DNA from: Pirellulaceae bacterium | Lineage (GTDB): Bacteria > Planctomycetota > Planctomycetia > Pirellulales > Pirellulaceae | Direction of reading: 5' to 3' | Assembly (NCBI GenBank): GCA_019636375.1 | Contig: JAHBXS010000001.1 | Span: 496,001-560,000, forward strand | DNA: 64,000 nt | Shown here: positions 27,401 through 36,239 of the stretch, one piece after another | How the letters are laid out: each line of letters opens with the position of its first letter | Position numbering within the stretch: position 1 is the first letter of the stretch | Made by a program: the position numbers and the translations under genes | The notes under the pieces: generated by a model | The model's database searches: none | What the model was told of the DNA's origin: nothing | The model's input: the letters and a program-made list of their open reading frames with translations, nothing else

Positions 27401-28238
27401 CGAAGACGCCGACGGTGTAGGCCGGGGACTGCTCTGACTCAAATTCCACATGGTATTGGAGAGGGCTGGTGATGTCGGGAATCCGCAAGGCGAAGACGGG
27501 ATCGTTGAGGCTGCGTGTCATCGACAGCCGTTGGGTTGCTCCGGTGACGGTCAAGAGATTCAAGAAGACATTTGGGGGCGCGGTGTCGGTGAAGCGAGCT
27601 TCGACGAGTAGGCTTGTCCCTTTCTCAACCTCCGTGTTTCCCGGTTCGACGGCGCAATGATAATCGCCGAGGGGAATCAGGGCCTCTTCGAAGGCCACAG
27701 CGGCCAGCGGTTGCGTCGGATTCCATGACATGAACACCAACAGCATTGATGCGAGCACCGCCAGCAAGCTAACGACGCTCAAAACCACTGCACCGCGAAT
27801 GTGCCACTTGGGCACCAACTGGTTCCAAGGGTTGCGTAGCCCGTGGTAAATCGCCTCGCGAATCACCTCGTGTTGCAGGAACGACAGTCGCCCATCGGCA
27901 TTGAGGGGAACTTGTTCGACGGCCGTCGCCAAGCGAAGGTTTAGTTCCGGGCATTTCTGCTCGATCAAGCGAGTCGCTCGACGAAAATCTGCAGAAAACT
28001 GACGCCGATGCCACCAGGCAATCGAAATAAATCCGACCAGCAAGCCGACGACAAGAGCCAACAGGACACCGGTCTGAGTCGCCGCAGAGTTTCCCGTTTC
28101 ACTACTGCGATTAACGAGCCATAGGCCAAACCCAAACAGAGCCAATAGCCCCCAGGCCAGGGTCATCGAGAACCAAAATCGCCGCCACCGCAGTCGGTTT
28201 ACGAGTGGTTTCAGGTAATCTTGAACGAGTACATTCAT
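24453..28238 (-). CDS. Giant DUF4175-like membrane protein with long coiled coil
   Basis: The 1261-residue protein has two N-terminal transmembrane helices (about 20-75) and a third at about 150-170. A beta-rich extracytoplasmic region (to about 500) follows. Then comes a very long Gln/Glu/Arg-rich coiled coil (about 540-960) with runs such as QMNQQQMQNN and QLQTELEMASDEERTE. After it lies a disordered Asn/Thr/Pro/Asp region with short NEPTSDRPTTNEPTT repeats (about 1040-1140), and a helical end. It resembles the DUF4175 family described from Alphaproteobacteria. ATG and TGA overlap by 4 bp with both neighbours. It may be a periplasmic rod or scaffold linking the VWA proteins; that is inference. 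Confidence 0.8.
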   Translation of the reverse strand: MNVLVQDYLKPLVNRLRWRRFWFSMTLAWGLLALFGFGLWLVNRSSETGNSAATQTGVLLALVVGLLVGFISIAWWHRRQFSADFRRATRLIEQKCPELNLRLATAVEQVPLNADGRLSFLQHEVIREAIYHGLRNPWNQLVPKWHIRGAVVLSVVSLLAVLASMLLVFMSWNPTQPLAAVAFEEALIPLGDYHCAVEPGNTEVEKGTSLLVEARFTDTAPPNVFLNLLTVTGATQRLSMTRSLNDPVFALRIPDITSPLQYHVEFESEQSPAYTVGVFEYPEVKRIDAELKYPDFAQTSTAFIKDVRRVAAVEGTVATFRLQTNKPLSHGELISQGHPPIPLEVEDVTQNLYTVSFPLVESQRYEVKIYDHENRVNRFPPLLIITVNSNQIPRIAVKIPGRDIAASPLEEVPLLAETWDDFGIEQAGLAWSINGESTSEVVLGSRLPAKTKTEHPFVLYLEDLSVDEDDLLTYYFWAEDLDSAGNLRRTMSDIYFIEVRPFDEIYRVGQPPTAQQMQNQSSGQGESEAGQAAGNLAETQKQIIAATWNLIRRESRLPVSAGFSEDTNLVAQSQAEARELAEGLVEQIQDLRSRSYLDQVLQNMDRAADLLQQAASAGDPQLLTSALTAEQAAYQNLLRLRAREHEMVQMNQQQMQNNQANQANNTPQMQQLEMDRDDNPYEEATTPTDPESAEARENRQVLNRLRELAQRQLDLNQQIQQLQTELEMASDEERTEIENRLKRLQEEQQQILRDSDELRDRMQNEQNQQQMSDEARQLEEARENIQRSTEALENSQLSRAAAEGERAQRQLEELREEFQRRSANQFQEEMEQMRNAARELAERQQDLTRQMLNPETPRTETPTLRDDAPASDIGNELRQQVDRLNDLQRSMRETIERSEQTEPLLADQLYETFRQSQQEEPAEDLQSAARAWERGWQRDATRQADQARESIDNLRDGIDRASERVLGDDAERLRRAERELERLQRDLASEIERNDPTAAESRDSGEAGDQAEESPQLARSGNAAETDERGDGNGEPSSQPSGGRTASESNDESNPNRLAGQGQPGESDTNQGEGTQDGERLADSPRGGNDARGDQRPNEPTSDRPTTNEPTTDRQRRSLTDDAEGDFNLDRDWSGDPNRRMGRNTREVNPLSGEEFREWLDRLRDVEEMITDNELRQDAARIRNAAREFRRELRDRNSPPPTWDLARLRVMQPLQQLQNRVRQELLKKSGEKLAIPLDRDPVPAEYQKAVQRYYQELGIGE

Positions 28239-30352
28239 GACGCGACTGCTCCCGCTGCGAGTTCAAGGGATTTGCGACGTTGCCTCCAACCGGCAATGAG
28301 GGTTTCAATAACGATCAGGACCAGAGCCGCGACGATCAACCACTTCCAGATTTTCTGTTGCGACTCGATCGCTCGATCGTTCAGGAGTTGGAGGGCCTGG
28401 ATTTCTGCCGCCGTCGATTCACTCCCGCCCAGCCGAACTCCTAGCGACTGAAGTTTTTCCAACGGCATGATTTCAATGTCAGATTCCTTAGCAGCCAAAT
28501 TGACGGAAAAGGAATACGATTGTTCGCCAATCGTCGCGTGATAGATTCCGGGGAGATCCGTCCCGGCAAAAAATTCGTTGGATGTTGATTGGGTTTCTGT
28601 TTTCCCGTCCGGTCGAACGATCGTCACCGTTGATTCTACATCCGCTTGGGGGAACCACCATGGCTCTCCGACAACCAGCGACGCTGAGACCGATCTTTGT
28701 CGCGGGTTGAGTTCGAGGACGCGATTGATCAGTGGGACAAATTTCGAACTCAACGCGAGTTGGCTGTCTGTCGGTCGCCAGGAACTAGCAAATCCAACCA
28801 CTCGCCCCGTCCCAATTCGCGTCTCCCAAATTGCGGGTGAGTCATCATCAAAGCGAGCGACGACCGAAACCGATTCATCGTCGATTTTCACAGGTTGCGT
28901 TCTCCAAAAATAGATTTTGGTGAAATTGCTGAACTGCGGCGAGGCGAAGGGCTGCAGCAGGGGATGACGAAAATCCAAATCGATCAGAAGCCGATATCTG
29001 TCACGTTGTGATCCTCGATCTAACGTTGAGTTGGGCGAATCGCTCGTTTCAACAGGACGGGCCTTTAACAGAGAGGACAGGCTGGAGACGATTCCCGAAT
29101 CGGCAGCGACGACTAAAACTGTCCCCCCGTCGGCAACGAAACGCTGCAACTCAAGTTCTTGTTCTGTCGTGATCGCCTTGGAAACCACGATCAAGTCGGG
29201 GGCCTTTCCGCTCCCGGCTTTATCTCCCGCACGTCCCCACTCGGGATGAACCTTGACGGCCTCGTTGCCTCCAGGCAGTGCCCGCGCGAGATAATAGAGA
29301 ACTCCTTCTGCGTCGTTGAGTTGGTCGTCTCCCAAGTAAACGATGTGGGGAACCGACGCACGAGGTCGGACAAAATAATACGTGTTGTCGAAGCCGACCT
29401 CATCCCCTTCCAGACGGAGATATCCACTTTCGATTCCGTCAGGAAAATTGACCTCGACAACCGATGCTGTTCCTGCGGGGACACCAATGGAAATTGGCGG
29501 AAAGTCGGCTGCCTCTTTTTCTGAATGCCATGCGAGTTGAAACTGTTCCGTGCCGGGTGCAGCCGAGCGGGTCACTCGTAGGCGGGTTTTTTTGTCGTTA
29601 TTGGTATCGATCAGCAAACGAGGAGTCGCGTTGGCTGCTGGTTTTTCAATCGCGTAGCGAACTTCGACGGCGACTTGATCCGGCCAGGTTATTTCCTGAA
29701 TCGCTTCGATGGACGCTCCTGCTTGTATGTCGGAGATCAAAACAATTCGATGCCGTAGTGCCGCGTTTTGACCGTCGAATTGATTCTCGATCAAATCAAG
29801 TGCCTCCATGAGGCCGCTTGCCAAATTGGTGCCGGCCCAGGAGGGTGATTGTTCGGAGAGAATATTGTTGGCAAGCTCCTGTTTCACCTCCAACGCTTGG
29901 CGACGCTCAAGGTCGTCGAAAGGGAGCAGCAACTCTGTCGATTCGTCGAATAGCATGATCGCAAAATCGTCTTGTACACGTAATTCCTTGAGGGCCTCGC
30001 GAGCCAGTTCCTTCGCACGTGGCCAAAGGGTGTCATGTCTCATGCTGGCACTCGAATCCAGCAGAATCACCACGCGGCGTCCAACCAATTCACGTTCATC
30101 GATCAAGCCAGCATCGCGAATAAAGGGGCGCATGAACGCCAACGCGATCAGCGAAATCACTCCCGCTCTCAACAGCAAGAGCAGCCAATCATCCAAGCGA
30201 CTGCGCCGAGTCAAACGTGGTGGCGAAGGTTGCAGGAATAACAGCGAGCTAAACTCCTGCCGCGTGCGGGGTGAACGCCGGATCAAATGAAACAGAATCG
30301 GGAGGGCAACCGCGAGCCCGCCGAGTCCGAACGCCAAGGCGAGAAAGTTCAT
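28235..30352 (-). CDS. BatA-like protein with VWA domain
   Basis: The 705-residue protein opens with the BatA/aerotolerance N-terminal membrane domain (FHLIRRSPRTRQEFSSLLFL and a helix at about 55-75). A VWA domain follows with an intact MIDAS motif D99-S-S-A-S103. The middle part is beta-rich with an amidotransferase-like segment (DLIVVSKAITTEQELELQRFVADGG interrupted by loops), and a C-terminal helix (WLIVAALVLIVIETLIAG) anchors it again. Bat operons pair such proteins with a MoxR ATPase and a DUF58 protein, which is the arrangement here. ATG/TGA overlaps of 4 bp link it to both neighbours. Confidence 0.88.
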   Translation of the reverse strand: MNFLALAFGLGGLAVALPILFHLIRRSPRTRQEFSSLLFLQPSPPRLTRRSRLDDWLLLLLRAGVISLIALAFMRPFIRDAGLIDERELVGRRVVILLDSSASMRHDTLWPRAKELAREALKELRVQDDFAIMLFDESTELLLPFDDLERRQALEVKQELANNILSEQSPSWAGTNLASGLMEALDLIENQFDGQNAALRHRIVLISDIQAGASIEAIQEITWPDQVAVEVRYAIEKPAANATPRLLIDTNNDKKTRLRVTRSAAPGTEQFQLAWHSEKEAADFPPISIGVPAGTASVVEVNFPDGIESGYLRLEGDEVGFDNTYYFVRPRASVPHIVYLGDDQLNDAEGVLYYLARALPGGNEAVKVHPEWGRAGDKAGSGKAPDLIVVSKAITTEQELELQRFVADGGTVLVVAADSGIVSSLSSLLKARPVETSDSPNSTLDRGSQRDRYRLLIDLDFRHPLLQPFASPQFSNFTKIYFWRTQPVKIDDESVSVVARFDDDSPAIWETRIGTGRVVGFASSWRPTDSQLALSSKFVPLINRVLELNPRQRSVSASLVVGEPWWFPQADVESTVTIVRPDGKTETQSTSNEFFAGTDLPGIYHATIGEQSYSFSVNLAAKESDIEIMPLEKLQSLGVRLGGSESTAAEIQALQLLNDRAIESQQKIWKWLIVAALVLIVIETLIAGWRQRRKSLELAAGAVAS

Positions 30353-31356
30353 GCCACTTCCTCCTTGTTATTCGTCGCCGAGAAGACTGCCCCGGCTTGC
30401 GAACTTCCGCGACCAGAACGGCATGTTTCTAGACGAGCAGCGATCAAATTGAACAGAGCTTTTTCCAACGGCTGGTCGGTTGTCATCGTTTGCAAACCGA
30501 CTCCCAAATCAGCACATATCCGTTGTACCCCTTGTTCGTGTTCGGCAAATTTTTGTCGGTAGGCTTGCCGCACTGCCCCTGGATCAACGTACAAGTCTTT
30601 TCCCGACTCTAAATCGACAAAAATCGAGGCGTCGGAGAAATCAAAAGTCAACTCCGATCGATCCAAAACGCGGAGCAACATTACTTCATGCCCCAGTGCT
30701 CGTAGTCCCGCCAGTGGACGGCGAAGATCGGCGGGGTCGGTCAACAAATCCGAGACCAAAAATACCAACCCTCGTTTGCGAAACGTCATCGCCAAACGCT
30801 CAAGCGGAGCACGGATGTCGGTTCCGGTTCCGCCGGGGGTTCTTTCCAGAGCCACCAACAATCGCCGCAGATGCCCGGGGCGAAACCGAGGTGGAATCAA
30901 CTCTTGGATTTGTTCGTCAAACGTCAACAGCCCTACGGCATCCCGTTGGCGAGCGAAGAAAAAAGCCAACGTTGCGATCATGATCCGTGCAAAGTCGATT
31001 TTGGAGACCTGTCCCGGTCCAGCGAACTGCATTGAACGGCTGTTGTCCAACACGAGATAGCAGCGGACATTGGTCTCGTCTTCGTAGCGTTTGATGTAGC
31101 GGCGATCCGAGCGGGCCAGCAATCGCCAATCCAGATAACGCAGATCGTCACCTTGGGTGTAGGGGCGATAGTCGGAGAATTCCACCGAGTATCCGTGGTA
31201 GGGGCTGCGGTGCAATCCCGACATCATGCCTTCAACCACTGCCCGCGCGCGAAGTTCCAGCGACTTGATTTTCATCAGTGTCACCGGATCAAACGACACA
31301 GGAGAGGGGCCTCCCGATCTCTTTGAATCGTTCGCATTGGAAAAGGTAGTGGACAT
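30349..31356 (-). CDS. DUF58 family protein (MoxR partner)
   Basis: This 335-residue soluble protein has the full DUF58 signature: SPYHGYSVEFSDYRPYTQGDD, LRYLDWRLLARSDR, IKRYEDE and a VWA-type strand with DNSRSM (MIDAS-like DxSxS). DUF58 proteins accompany MoxR AAA+ ATPases and are thought to be substrates or adaptors in complex assembly. The gene sits 20 bp after the MoxR gene and overlaps the BatA-like gene by 4 bp. Confidence 0.93.
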   Translation of the reverse strand: MSTTFSNANDSKRSGGPSPVSFDPVTLMKIKSLELRARAVVEGMMSGLHRSPYHGYSVEFSDYRPYTQGDDLRYLDWRLLARSDRRYIKRYEDETNVRCYLVLDNSRSMQFAGPGQVSKIDFARIMIATLAFFFARQRDAVGLLTFDEQIQELIPPRFRPGHLRRLLVALERTPGGTGTDIRAPLERLAMTFRKRGLVFLVSDLLTDPADLRRPLAGLRALGHEVMLLRVLDRSELTFDFSDASIFVDLESGKDLYVDPGAVRQAYRQKFAEHEQGVQRICADLGVGLQTMTTDQPLEKALFNLIAARLETCRSGRGSSQAGAVFSATNNKEEVA

Positions 31357-31376
31357 GGGCTTCGAAGTAAAAGGAC

Positions 31377-32378
31377 TTAATCAGGGACGCGAACGTGTTC
31401 AACAATTCTTGAGATCAACGCCGGGACGGTCAGCCCCTCGGCCTCGGCTCGATAGCTGAGGATCACGCGATGGCGAAACGTCGGTTCGATCAAGGCCCGA
31501 ATGTCGTCCACCGTCACGTGGTTGCGATGATTGAGGATCGCGCGGGCCTTGGCTCCCAGCACGAGGTTTTGAGCCGCTCGCAAACCGGCCCCCCAACTCA
31601 CGAATTGATTGACGAAATCAGGGGTTCCTGCTCGCTGAGGTCGCGTGGCATCGGCGAGGCGAACGGAGTAGCGAACGAGCGATTCCGCGATTGGAACCGT
31701 GCGAACCAAATGATGGAATCGGATCACATCTTCGCCGCTGAAAAGAGGCTCGATTGGACTGGGGGCTCGCGACGTGGTTTGTTGCACCACGGCTACTTCG
31801 TCGTCTTCCGGCAGGTAGTCGATGTGGACGTTGAACATGAAGCGATCAAGTTGGGCTTCGGGGAGTGGATAGGTCCCTTCCATTTCGATGGGATTTTGAG
31901 TCGCGAGAACGAAGAACGGTTCTTCGAGCGGATAACGTCGGCCTCCTGCTGTCACCTGATGTTCTTGCATCGCTTCCAGCAACGCCGCCTGAGTTTTGGG
32001 GGGTGTACGATTGATTTCATCAGCCAAGATCACGTTGGCAAAGATGGGTCCTTTAACGAAGTGCATCCGGCGGCCTTCGGGGGTTTCATCCAAGATTTCT
32101 GTTCCCGTGATGTCGGCAGGCATCAAGTCGGGGGTGAATTGAATTCGTTGAAATTTGAGGTGAAAAATCTGCGAGATGCTGCGCACGAGAAGGGTTTTGG
32201 CTAGTCCGGGTGCTCCCGTAATGAGGCAATGCCCGCCCGCGAACAGGCTGACGAGGAGTTGCTCGATCACTTCCTGTTGACCAATAATCACTTTGTTGAG
32301 TTGTTCGAAGATACGTTGGCGGCTTTCGCGAATTTGAACTGCCGTCATTTGTTCTTGTTCGGGGCTGAGGGTGGACAA
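31377..32378 (-). CDS. MoxR-type AAA+ ATPase
   Basis: The 333-residue AAA+ protein has Walker A GAPGLAKT (55-62), Walker B VILADEINR (D120, E121), the MoxR insert PKTQAALLEAMQEHQVT, sensor-type ATQNPIEMEGTYPLPEAQLDRF and a C-terminal lid. MoxR ATPases act as chaperones that mature VWA-containing complexes, in line with the DUF58 and three VWA-type genes downstream. The start is TTG 32378, supported by AGGAAGG 6 bp upstream. Confidence 0.95.
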   Translation of the reverse strand: MSTLSPEQEQMTAVQIRESRQRIFEQLNKVIIGQQEVIEQLLVSLFAGGHCLITGAPGLAKTLLVRSISQIFHLKFQRIQFTPDLMPADITGTEILDETPEGRRMHFVKGPIFANVILADEINRTPPKTQAALLEAMQEHQVTAGGRRYPLEEPFFVLATQNPIEMEGTYPLPEAQLDRFMFNVHIDYLPEDDEVAVVQQTTSRAPSPIEPLFSGEDVIRFHHLVRTVPIAESLVRYSVRLADATRPQRAGTPDFVNQFVSWGAGLRAAQNLVLGAKARAILNHRNHVTVDDIRALIEPTFRHRVILSYRAEAEGLTVPALISRIVEHVRVPD

Positions 32379-32451
32379 TGATAACCTTCCTTCCTGAATT
32401 CAAAAAATTTGTTAGTCGTTTCGAGTATTGGTCAAAAAATCCAAAGTTCCA

Positions 32452-33438
32452 TCAATGAGTCATCGCATAGACGATGATGTTGATTCCAAGGGGATAAGCG
32501 TAAGGTTCCGCGTATTTTCGAAAGTAGCCTTCGTCGACCCCTTCGCGCTCCCAACCGTCTCCCAAATCGGTGTTGTGACAAATGACCATCATCAGACGGC
32601 CTTGGTCGTCGAACATACCTTTGACATACGCCTCGCGAGCGTCCGGTCGTTCCGTCCAGGCTCCCCGCAAATAAGAGTGAACGCTGGGAACGATGACTTT
32701 CTCGTTAAGTTTATAGACGATATTGAAAATCTCGTGTTCGATGGGGAGCTCTTGAGGGACGCGGTCCGGGAATACTCGCTTGAGGTTTATCAGTAACGTC
32801 TCATACTCGAATTCACCCCAGAAATCGTCGACCAGCAAAAACCCTCCGCGCAGTAGGTACTTTCGCAATCCTTCGACTTCGGCCTCGGTCAATTTCATGT
32901 GCCCCGGTTCGACGAGATAAACAAATGGGTAGTCGTAAATCTCTTCGCCGTCAAAGGTGACAACGACAGGTTCGGGGTTGACTTGGAAGGAAGTCAACTC
33001 GGCCAAACGATATGAAAAATTATTGTCCGCCTCCGGCCAATCGGTCGACCAATCGTAGTAGCGACGAAAACGGCGGCCCCCTCGACTCATGTCGTCGTCT
33101 CGAAAACCAGAGGTGTAACGCACTCGCGCGAACGTGAACGCATCGTGTTTGAAATCGGGGTCGGTTTTCCAGATGGGGAAGCCCTGAGAATTAATGCCGA
33201 CCGAGCCCGCTTGGTCTTCAAGGGTTCTGCTTCGCCGGCGAGGCATTGTCGGGTCTTGGGGGCTGGCAGCAACTTCGGGAAACGATTCCGGGAAAACCGT
33301 GGTGGCCGCAAACTCAGTTTGCGAAGTATTGCGGGGGGCGGCATCCGATTCTATCCGATCAGGTATCAACGGAACTCCGAACGTGAGCCATATCGCCAGT
33401 GCCGCTGAGATACTAAGAGCAATCGCAAACTTCTTCAT
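32452..33438 (-). CDS. Exported DUF4159 protein
   Basis: The 328-residue protein has a signal or anchor segment (about 5-25), a Pro/Ser/Arg linker and a DUF4159 domain: FARVRYTSG, DWSTDWPEADNNFSYRL, PFVYLVEPGHM, LRKYLLRGGFLLVDDFWGE and the end YPLGINIIVYAMTH. The domain has a glutamine-amidotransferase-like fold and unknown activity. DUF4159 genes are regularly found with MoxR/DUF58/VWA genes in planctomycetes and myxobacteria. It overlaps the upstream TPR gene by 4 bp and precedes MoxR by 73 bp. Confidence 0.9.
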   Translation of the reverse strand: MKKFAIALSISAALAIWLTFGVPLIPDRIESDAAPRNTSQTEFAATTVFPESFPEVAASPQDPTMPRRRSRTLEDQAGSVGINSQGFPIWKTDPDFKHDAFTFARVRYTSGFRDDDMSRGGRRFRRYYDWSTDWPEADNNFSYRLAELTSFQVNPEPVVVTFDGEEIYDYPFVYLVEPGHMKLTEAEVEGLRKYLLRGGFLLVDDFWGEFEYETLLINLKRVFPDRVPQELPIEHEIFNIVYKLNEKVIVPSVHSYLRGAWTERPDAREAYVKGMFDDQGRLMMVICHNTDLGDGWEREGVDEGYFRKYAEPYAYPLGINIIVYAMTH

Positions 33439-35981
33439 TGTGGATCCTCCGTGCTGCGGGTTGGCTTTTGTTCATCAACGATTTCAATGAGGAGACGTTG
33501 AGCATCACGGTAGCGCGGGGCGTATTCCAAGGCGTGCAGGACCTCGCGTTTGGCCCGGTCGGATTGGCCATTTCGCCTAAGTGCTTGGGCGAGTCTGAAA
33601 TGAGTTTCGGCGGGATCGTGCGGCCCCAGTTCAAGCTGTGCCTGTAACGCCGCGACTAAATGCGTGTCATTCGCGAGTTTCTCGGATGCAGCCGCGAGAA
33701 AACGATGAGGTGCCGAGTTGAGTGGGTTGATCGCCAAAGCGGTCGAGGCCGCTTGAAAGACTTCGTCCCAGTTTTCCATTTCGCTGGTGAGTTCAGCCAT
33801 GCGCAGGGCGGCATCGAAGGCATCGGAGTCTCTCCGAACCCACTCCCGAACCGCCGCGAGCTCCGCTTCGCGATCGCCAAGTCCCCGATGGGCTTTCGCT
33901 AAAATCGCAAACGGCGTTTCACGTCCCCACATCTCGGGCAGGTTTTCCAGCATCCGTGTGGCAATCTTGATCGCTTCCGACCAATCCTGCTGGTTGAGGT
34001 AATAGCTCGCCAAGCTTCGTTGCAAATAATAGTTGTCGGGCGATTGTTTGGCGAGGTCGAGGATTTGACTTGGGGATATAGCGGGGCTCAATTCGGGTTT
34101 GGCGAAATTTTCCGCCGTTCCCCAAGATTCCGCTCGTTTGCGGAGATATGTCGTGAATTCTTGGTCTAATTTTTTCAGCGAGCCGACATAGTGCTCCAGG
34201 GCTTTGTTTGCATTGACTCCCAGACCGAGATCGACAAGCAGGCGATTAAGCATTTTCGGTCCGTGTTGTTCCAGCAAAAACTCCACCACCAGGGACGATT
34301 GATAGTAGGCGAATTGTAAATGCTCCGGAGTGGCGGGGTTTAAGAACGCCTCGCTGAGGCGGCTGATCGGCAGTACATCGTCTGCCAACGCCATTTCGCG
34401 ATAACGAGGGGTCATCGTTTGGCCCCAAGCGGGGTTGCGTTGGCGTTCTTCATAAACGGAAATCCCTTCGCTGAGCCAACGTGGCATTTTGTTGGAGGTT
34501 TTCTGCAAGGTGATGACATGACAGAATTCGTGCCACAGAACCGCTTGCCAATTCGCCGCGCGGTTGCCCTGGGAACTGGGGCTGTTCATCGTCACGACTT
34601 TTCCGAAGCAAACTCCAAGAAATCCCCGCACGCCAGGGATACCGAACGTGCGCACGGCGAAGTCATGTTGAGCCGCGTAGATTTCAACGAAAATTGGGCG
34701 CGCGATTTCGACTTCGTATTTCGCTTCAAGAGTTTCCTTGGCTTCGTGCAACAATTCCAGCACTTGGGCTCCGTAAAGTTTCGCTTCGCGTGCCTCCATG
34801 CGGACCACAAACTCGTCGTCGGATAGGGTCGTGTATTTTGTCAATCGATCTCGCAGGGAGACCAAATTGTGGGCGAGGATATTGTAGGGGTCGGCCGCGT
34901 AGACTTCTTCCGCCAAACGCCAGCCGTCGTCTGAATCGCCAAGCCGCAATTGGTCGAGTGCCAATTGTATTTTGGCGGGTTGATAATTCGGGTCGTAAAC
35001 CAAGGCCCGCTGTTGATAACGAACGCCGTCTTCGAAGCGATATTTTTGGGAGAGTTTTTTCCCGACGAGATGATCGAATTCTGGGTTGGCTTCCCAGGCA
35101 CTCATCGCCAGGGCTCGAAATTCTGCTTCGGCCTTGAAGTCGTTTTTGATGTGAGCAATCACGGCCTTGAAGGCCAGCGCGTGGACTTGGCTCGGGTTGA
35201 TGTCCAGAACACGTTTCAGCCACTCTTCCGCTTCCGTATAGTTCTCGCCGTCGATCGCCGATTCGGCTCGTCGCAAAAGGGCGGGTGCGAAGTGAGGATT
35301 TTTTTGCAACGCGGTTTGCAAAAATTCACCGGCCCGCTTTGGATCGGACGACTCGTAAGACCGGGCCAAACCGTAGTACGGGTCGGGTGCGTCAGGATTG
35401 AGTTCGGCGGCGACGCGAAAATTATCTGCCGCCAGTGCATCGTCGGATTTCGAAAGGGCGAGGTTGCCGGTTGCCATGCGAGCCGGGTAACTGGCGTCGC
35501 CGAGTGGTTTGAGGAAGGTGTTGAGGACTTCTTTGGGGTCACGGCCTTGTTGCAAAAAATACTCGGCCAGTAACGCTTGGTCTTCGTCGCGGCGGTAACG
35601 CCATTTATTGAGCTCGTAAAGGAGTCCGATTTCTTCCAGAAAGTCGGCGGCTTGATTCGGTTTGCCTGAAAAGTTTGCGGCGGTAGCAGCAAGGCGACGG
35701 AGGTGCAAGCTGGTGCGGTGGACGACAATCCCTTGGGTGGCAACTTCAAAGGCTTCGCGGTATTCCCCTTTGATCAAATGGCATTCGGCGGCGAGACGAA
35801 ACCATCGCTCCTCTGCTGTCGGATCTTCCAACGCCGTGAGAGACAAGGAGAGTGCTTTTGCGTAATCTCCCCTCGTCAACGACTGAATCGCATCATCGAG
35901 GCGTTGGGCCTGAGACCAGTCAGCGCAGACGGCTACCGTCCCCAGCCAAAATAAGAAGAACCCTAACTTTTTTCCGATCAT
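33435..35981 (-). CDS. Exported TPR protein with HExxH peptidase-MA-like domain
   Basis: From ATG 35981 the protein has 848 residues and begins with a signal peptide (MIGKKLGFFLFWLGTVAV to a Ser-Gln-Ala-Gln site). Tetratricopeptide-type helices fill about residues 25-370 and again 640-840. Between them is a gluzincin-like domain with HEFCH (484-488) and a WLSEGISVYEE segment that supplies the second Glu, as in peptidase MA/DUF1570-type proteins. Earlier in-frame ATGs (36032, 36164) would put 17-61 extra residues before the signal peptide and are less likely. It is the first gene of the eight-gene operon and overlaps DUF4159 by 4 bp. It may be a secreted or periplasmic metallopeptidase that recognises protein partners through its repeats. 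Confidence 0.82.
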   Translation of the reverse strand: MIGKKLGFFLFWLGTVAVCADWSQAQRLDDAIQSLTRGDYAKALSLSLTALEDPTAEERWFRLAAECHLIKGEYREAFEVATQGIVVHRTSLHLRRLAATAANFSGKPNQAADFLEEIGLLYELNKWRYRRDEDQALLAEYFLQQGRDPKEVLNTFLKPLGDASYPARMATGNLALSKSDDALAADNFRVAAELNPDAPDPYYGLARSYESSDPKRAGEFLQTALQKNPHFAPALLRRAESAIDGENYTEAEEWLKRVLDINPSQVHALAFKAVIAHIKNDFKAEAEFRALAMSAWEANPEFDHLVGKKLSQKYRFEDGVRYQQRALVYDPNYQPAKIQLALDQLRLGDSDDGWRLAEEVYAADPYNILAHNLVSLRDRLTKYTTLSDDEFVVRMEAREAKLYGAQVLELLHEAKETLEAKYEVEIARPIFVEIYAAQHDFAVRTFGIPGVRGFLGVCFGKVVTMNSPSSQGNRAANWQAVLWHEFCHVITLQKTSNKMPRWLSEGISVYEERQRNPAWGQTMTPRYREMALADDVLPISRLSEAFLNPATPEHLQFAYYQSSLVVEFLLEQHGPKMLNRLLVDLGLGVNANKALEHYVGSLKKLDQEFTTYLRKRAESWGTAENFAKPELSPAISPSQILDLAKQSPDNYYLQRSLASYYLNQQDWSEAIKIATRMLENLPEMWGRETPFAILAKAHRGLGDREAELAAVREWVRRDSDAFDAALRMAELTSEMENWDEVFQAASTALAINPLNSAPHRFLAAASEKLANDTHLVAALQAQLELGPHDPAETHFRLAQALRRNGQSDRAKREVLHALEYAPRYRDAQRLLIEIVDEQKPTRSTEDPQ

Positions 35982-36239
35982 CCGTCGGCTCACAATCGTT
36001 TGTATGTGTCTCCCCACTTTCACCAACGTCATTGTACCGCAATTCACTGGGCGATTTAATTCGACAGGTTGCAGAATATCAGAAGCGACCTTCGCAGGCG
36101 GCCCTGCGTTGAACGAAGAATCGCCCAAAAATCTGCTATTCCTGGTTTTCCGGCAACTTGGCAAAATGCTTTATCCATGAAACACCGATACGTCGGAATC
36201 GGACCGGACAAAATATTTTTGAAACAGAGAGAAAAATAG

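Noticed and set aside
31470..32204. 244-codon plus-strand frame
   Set aside because: It is antisense to MoxR, whose Walker motifs establish the minus strand as coding.
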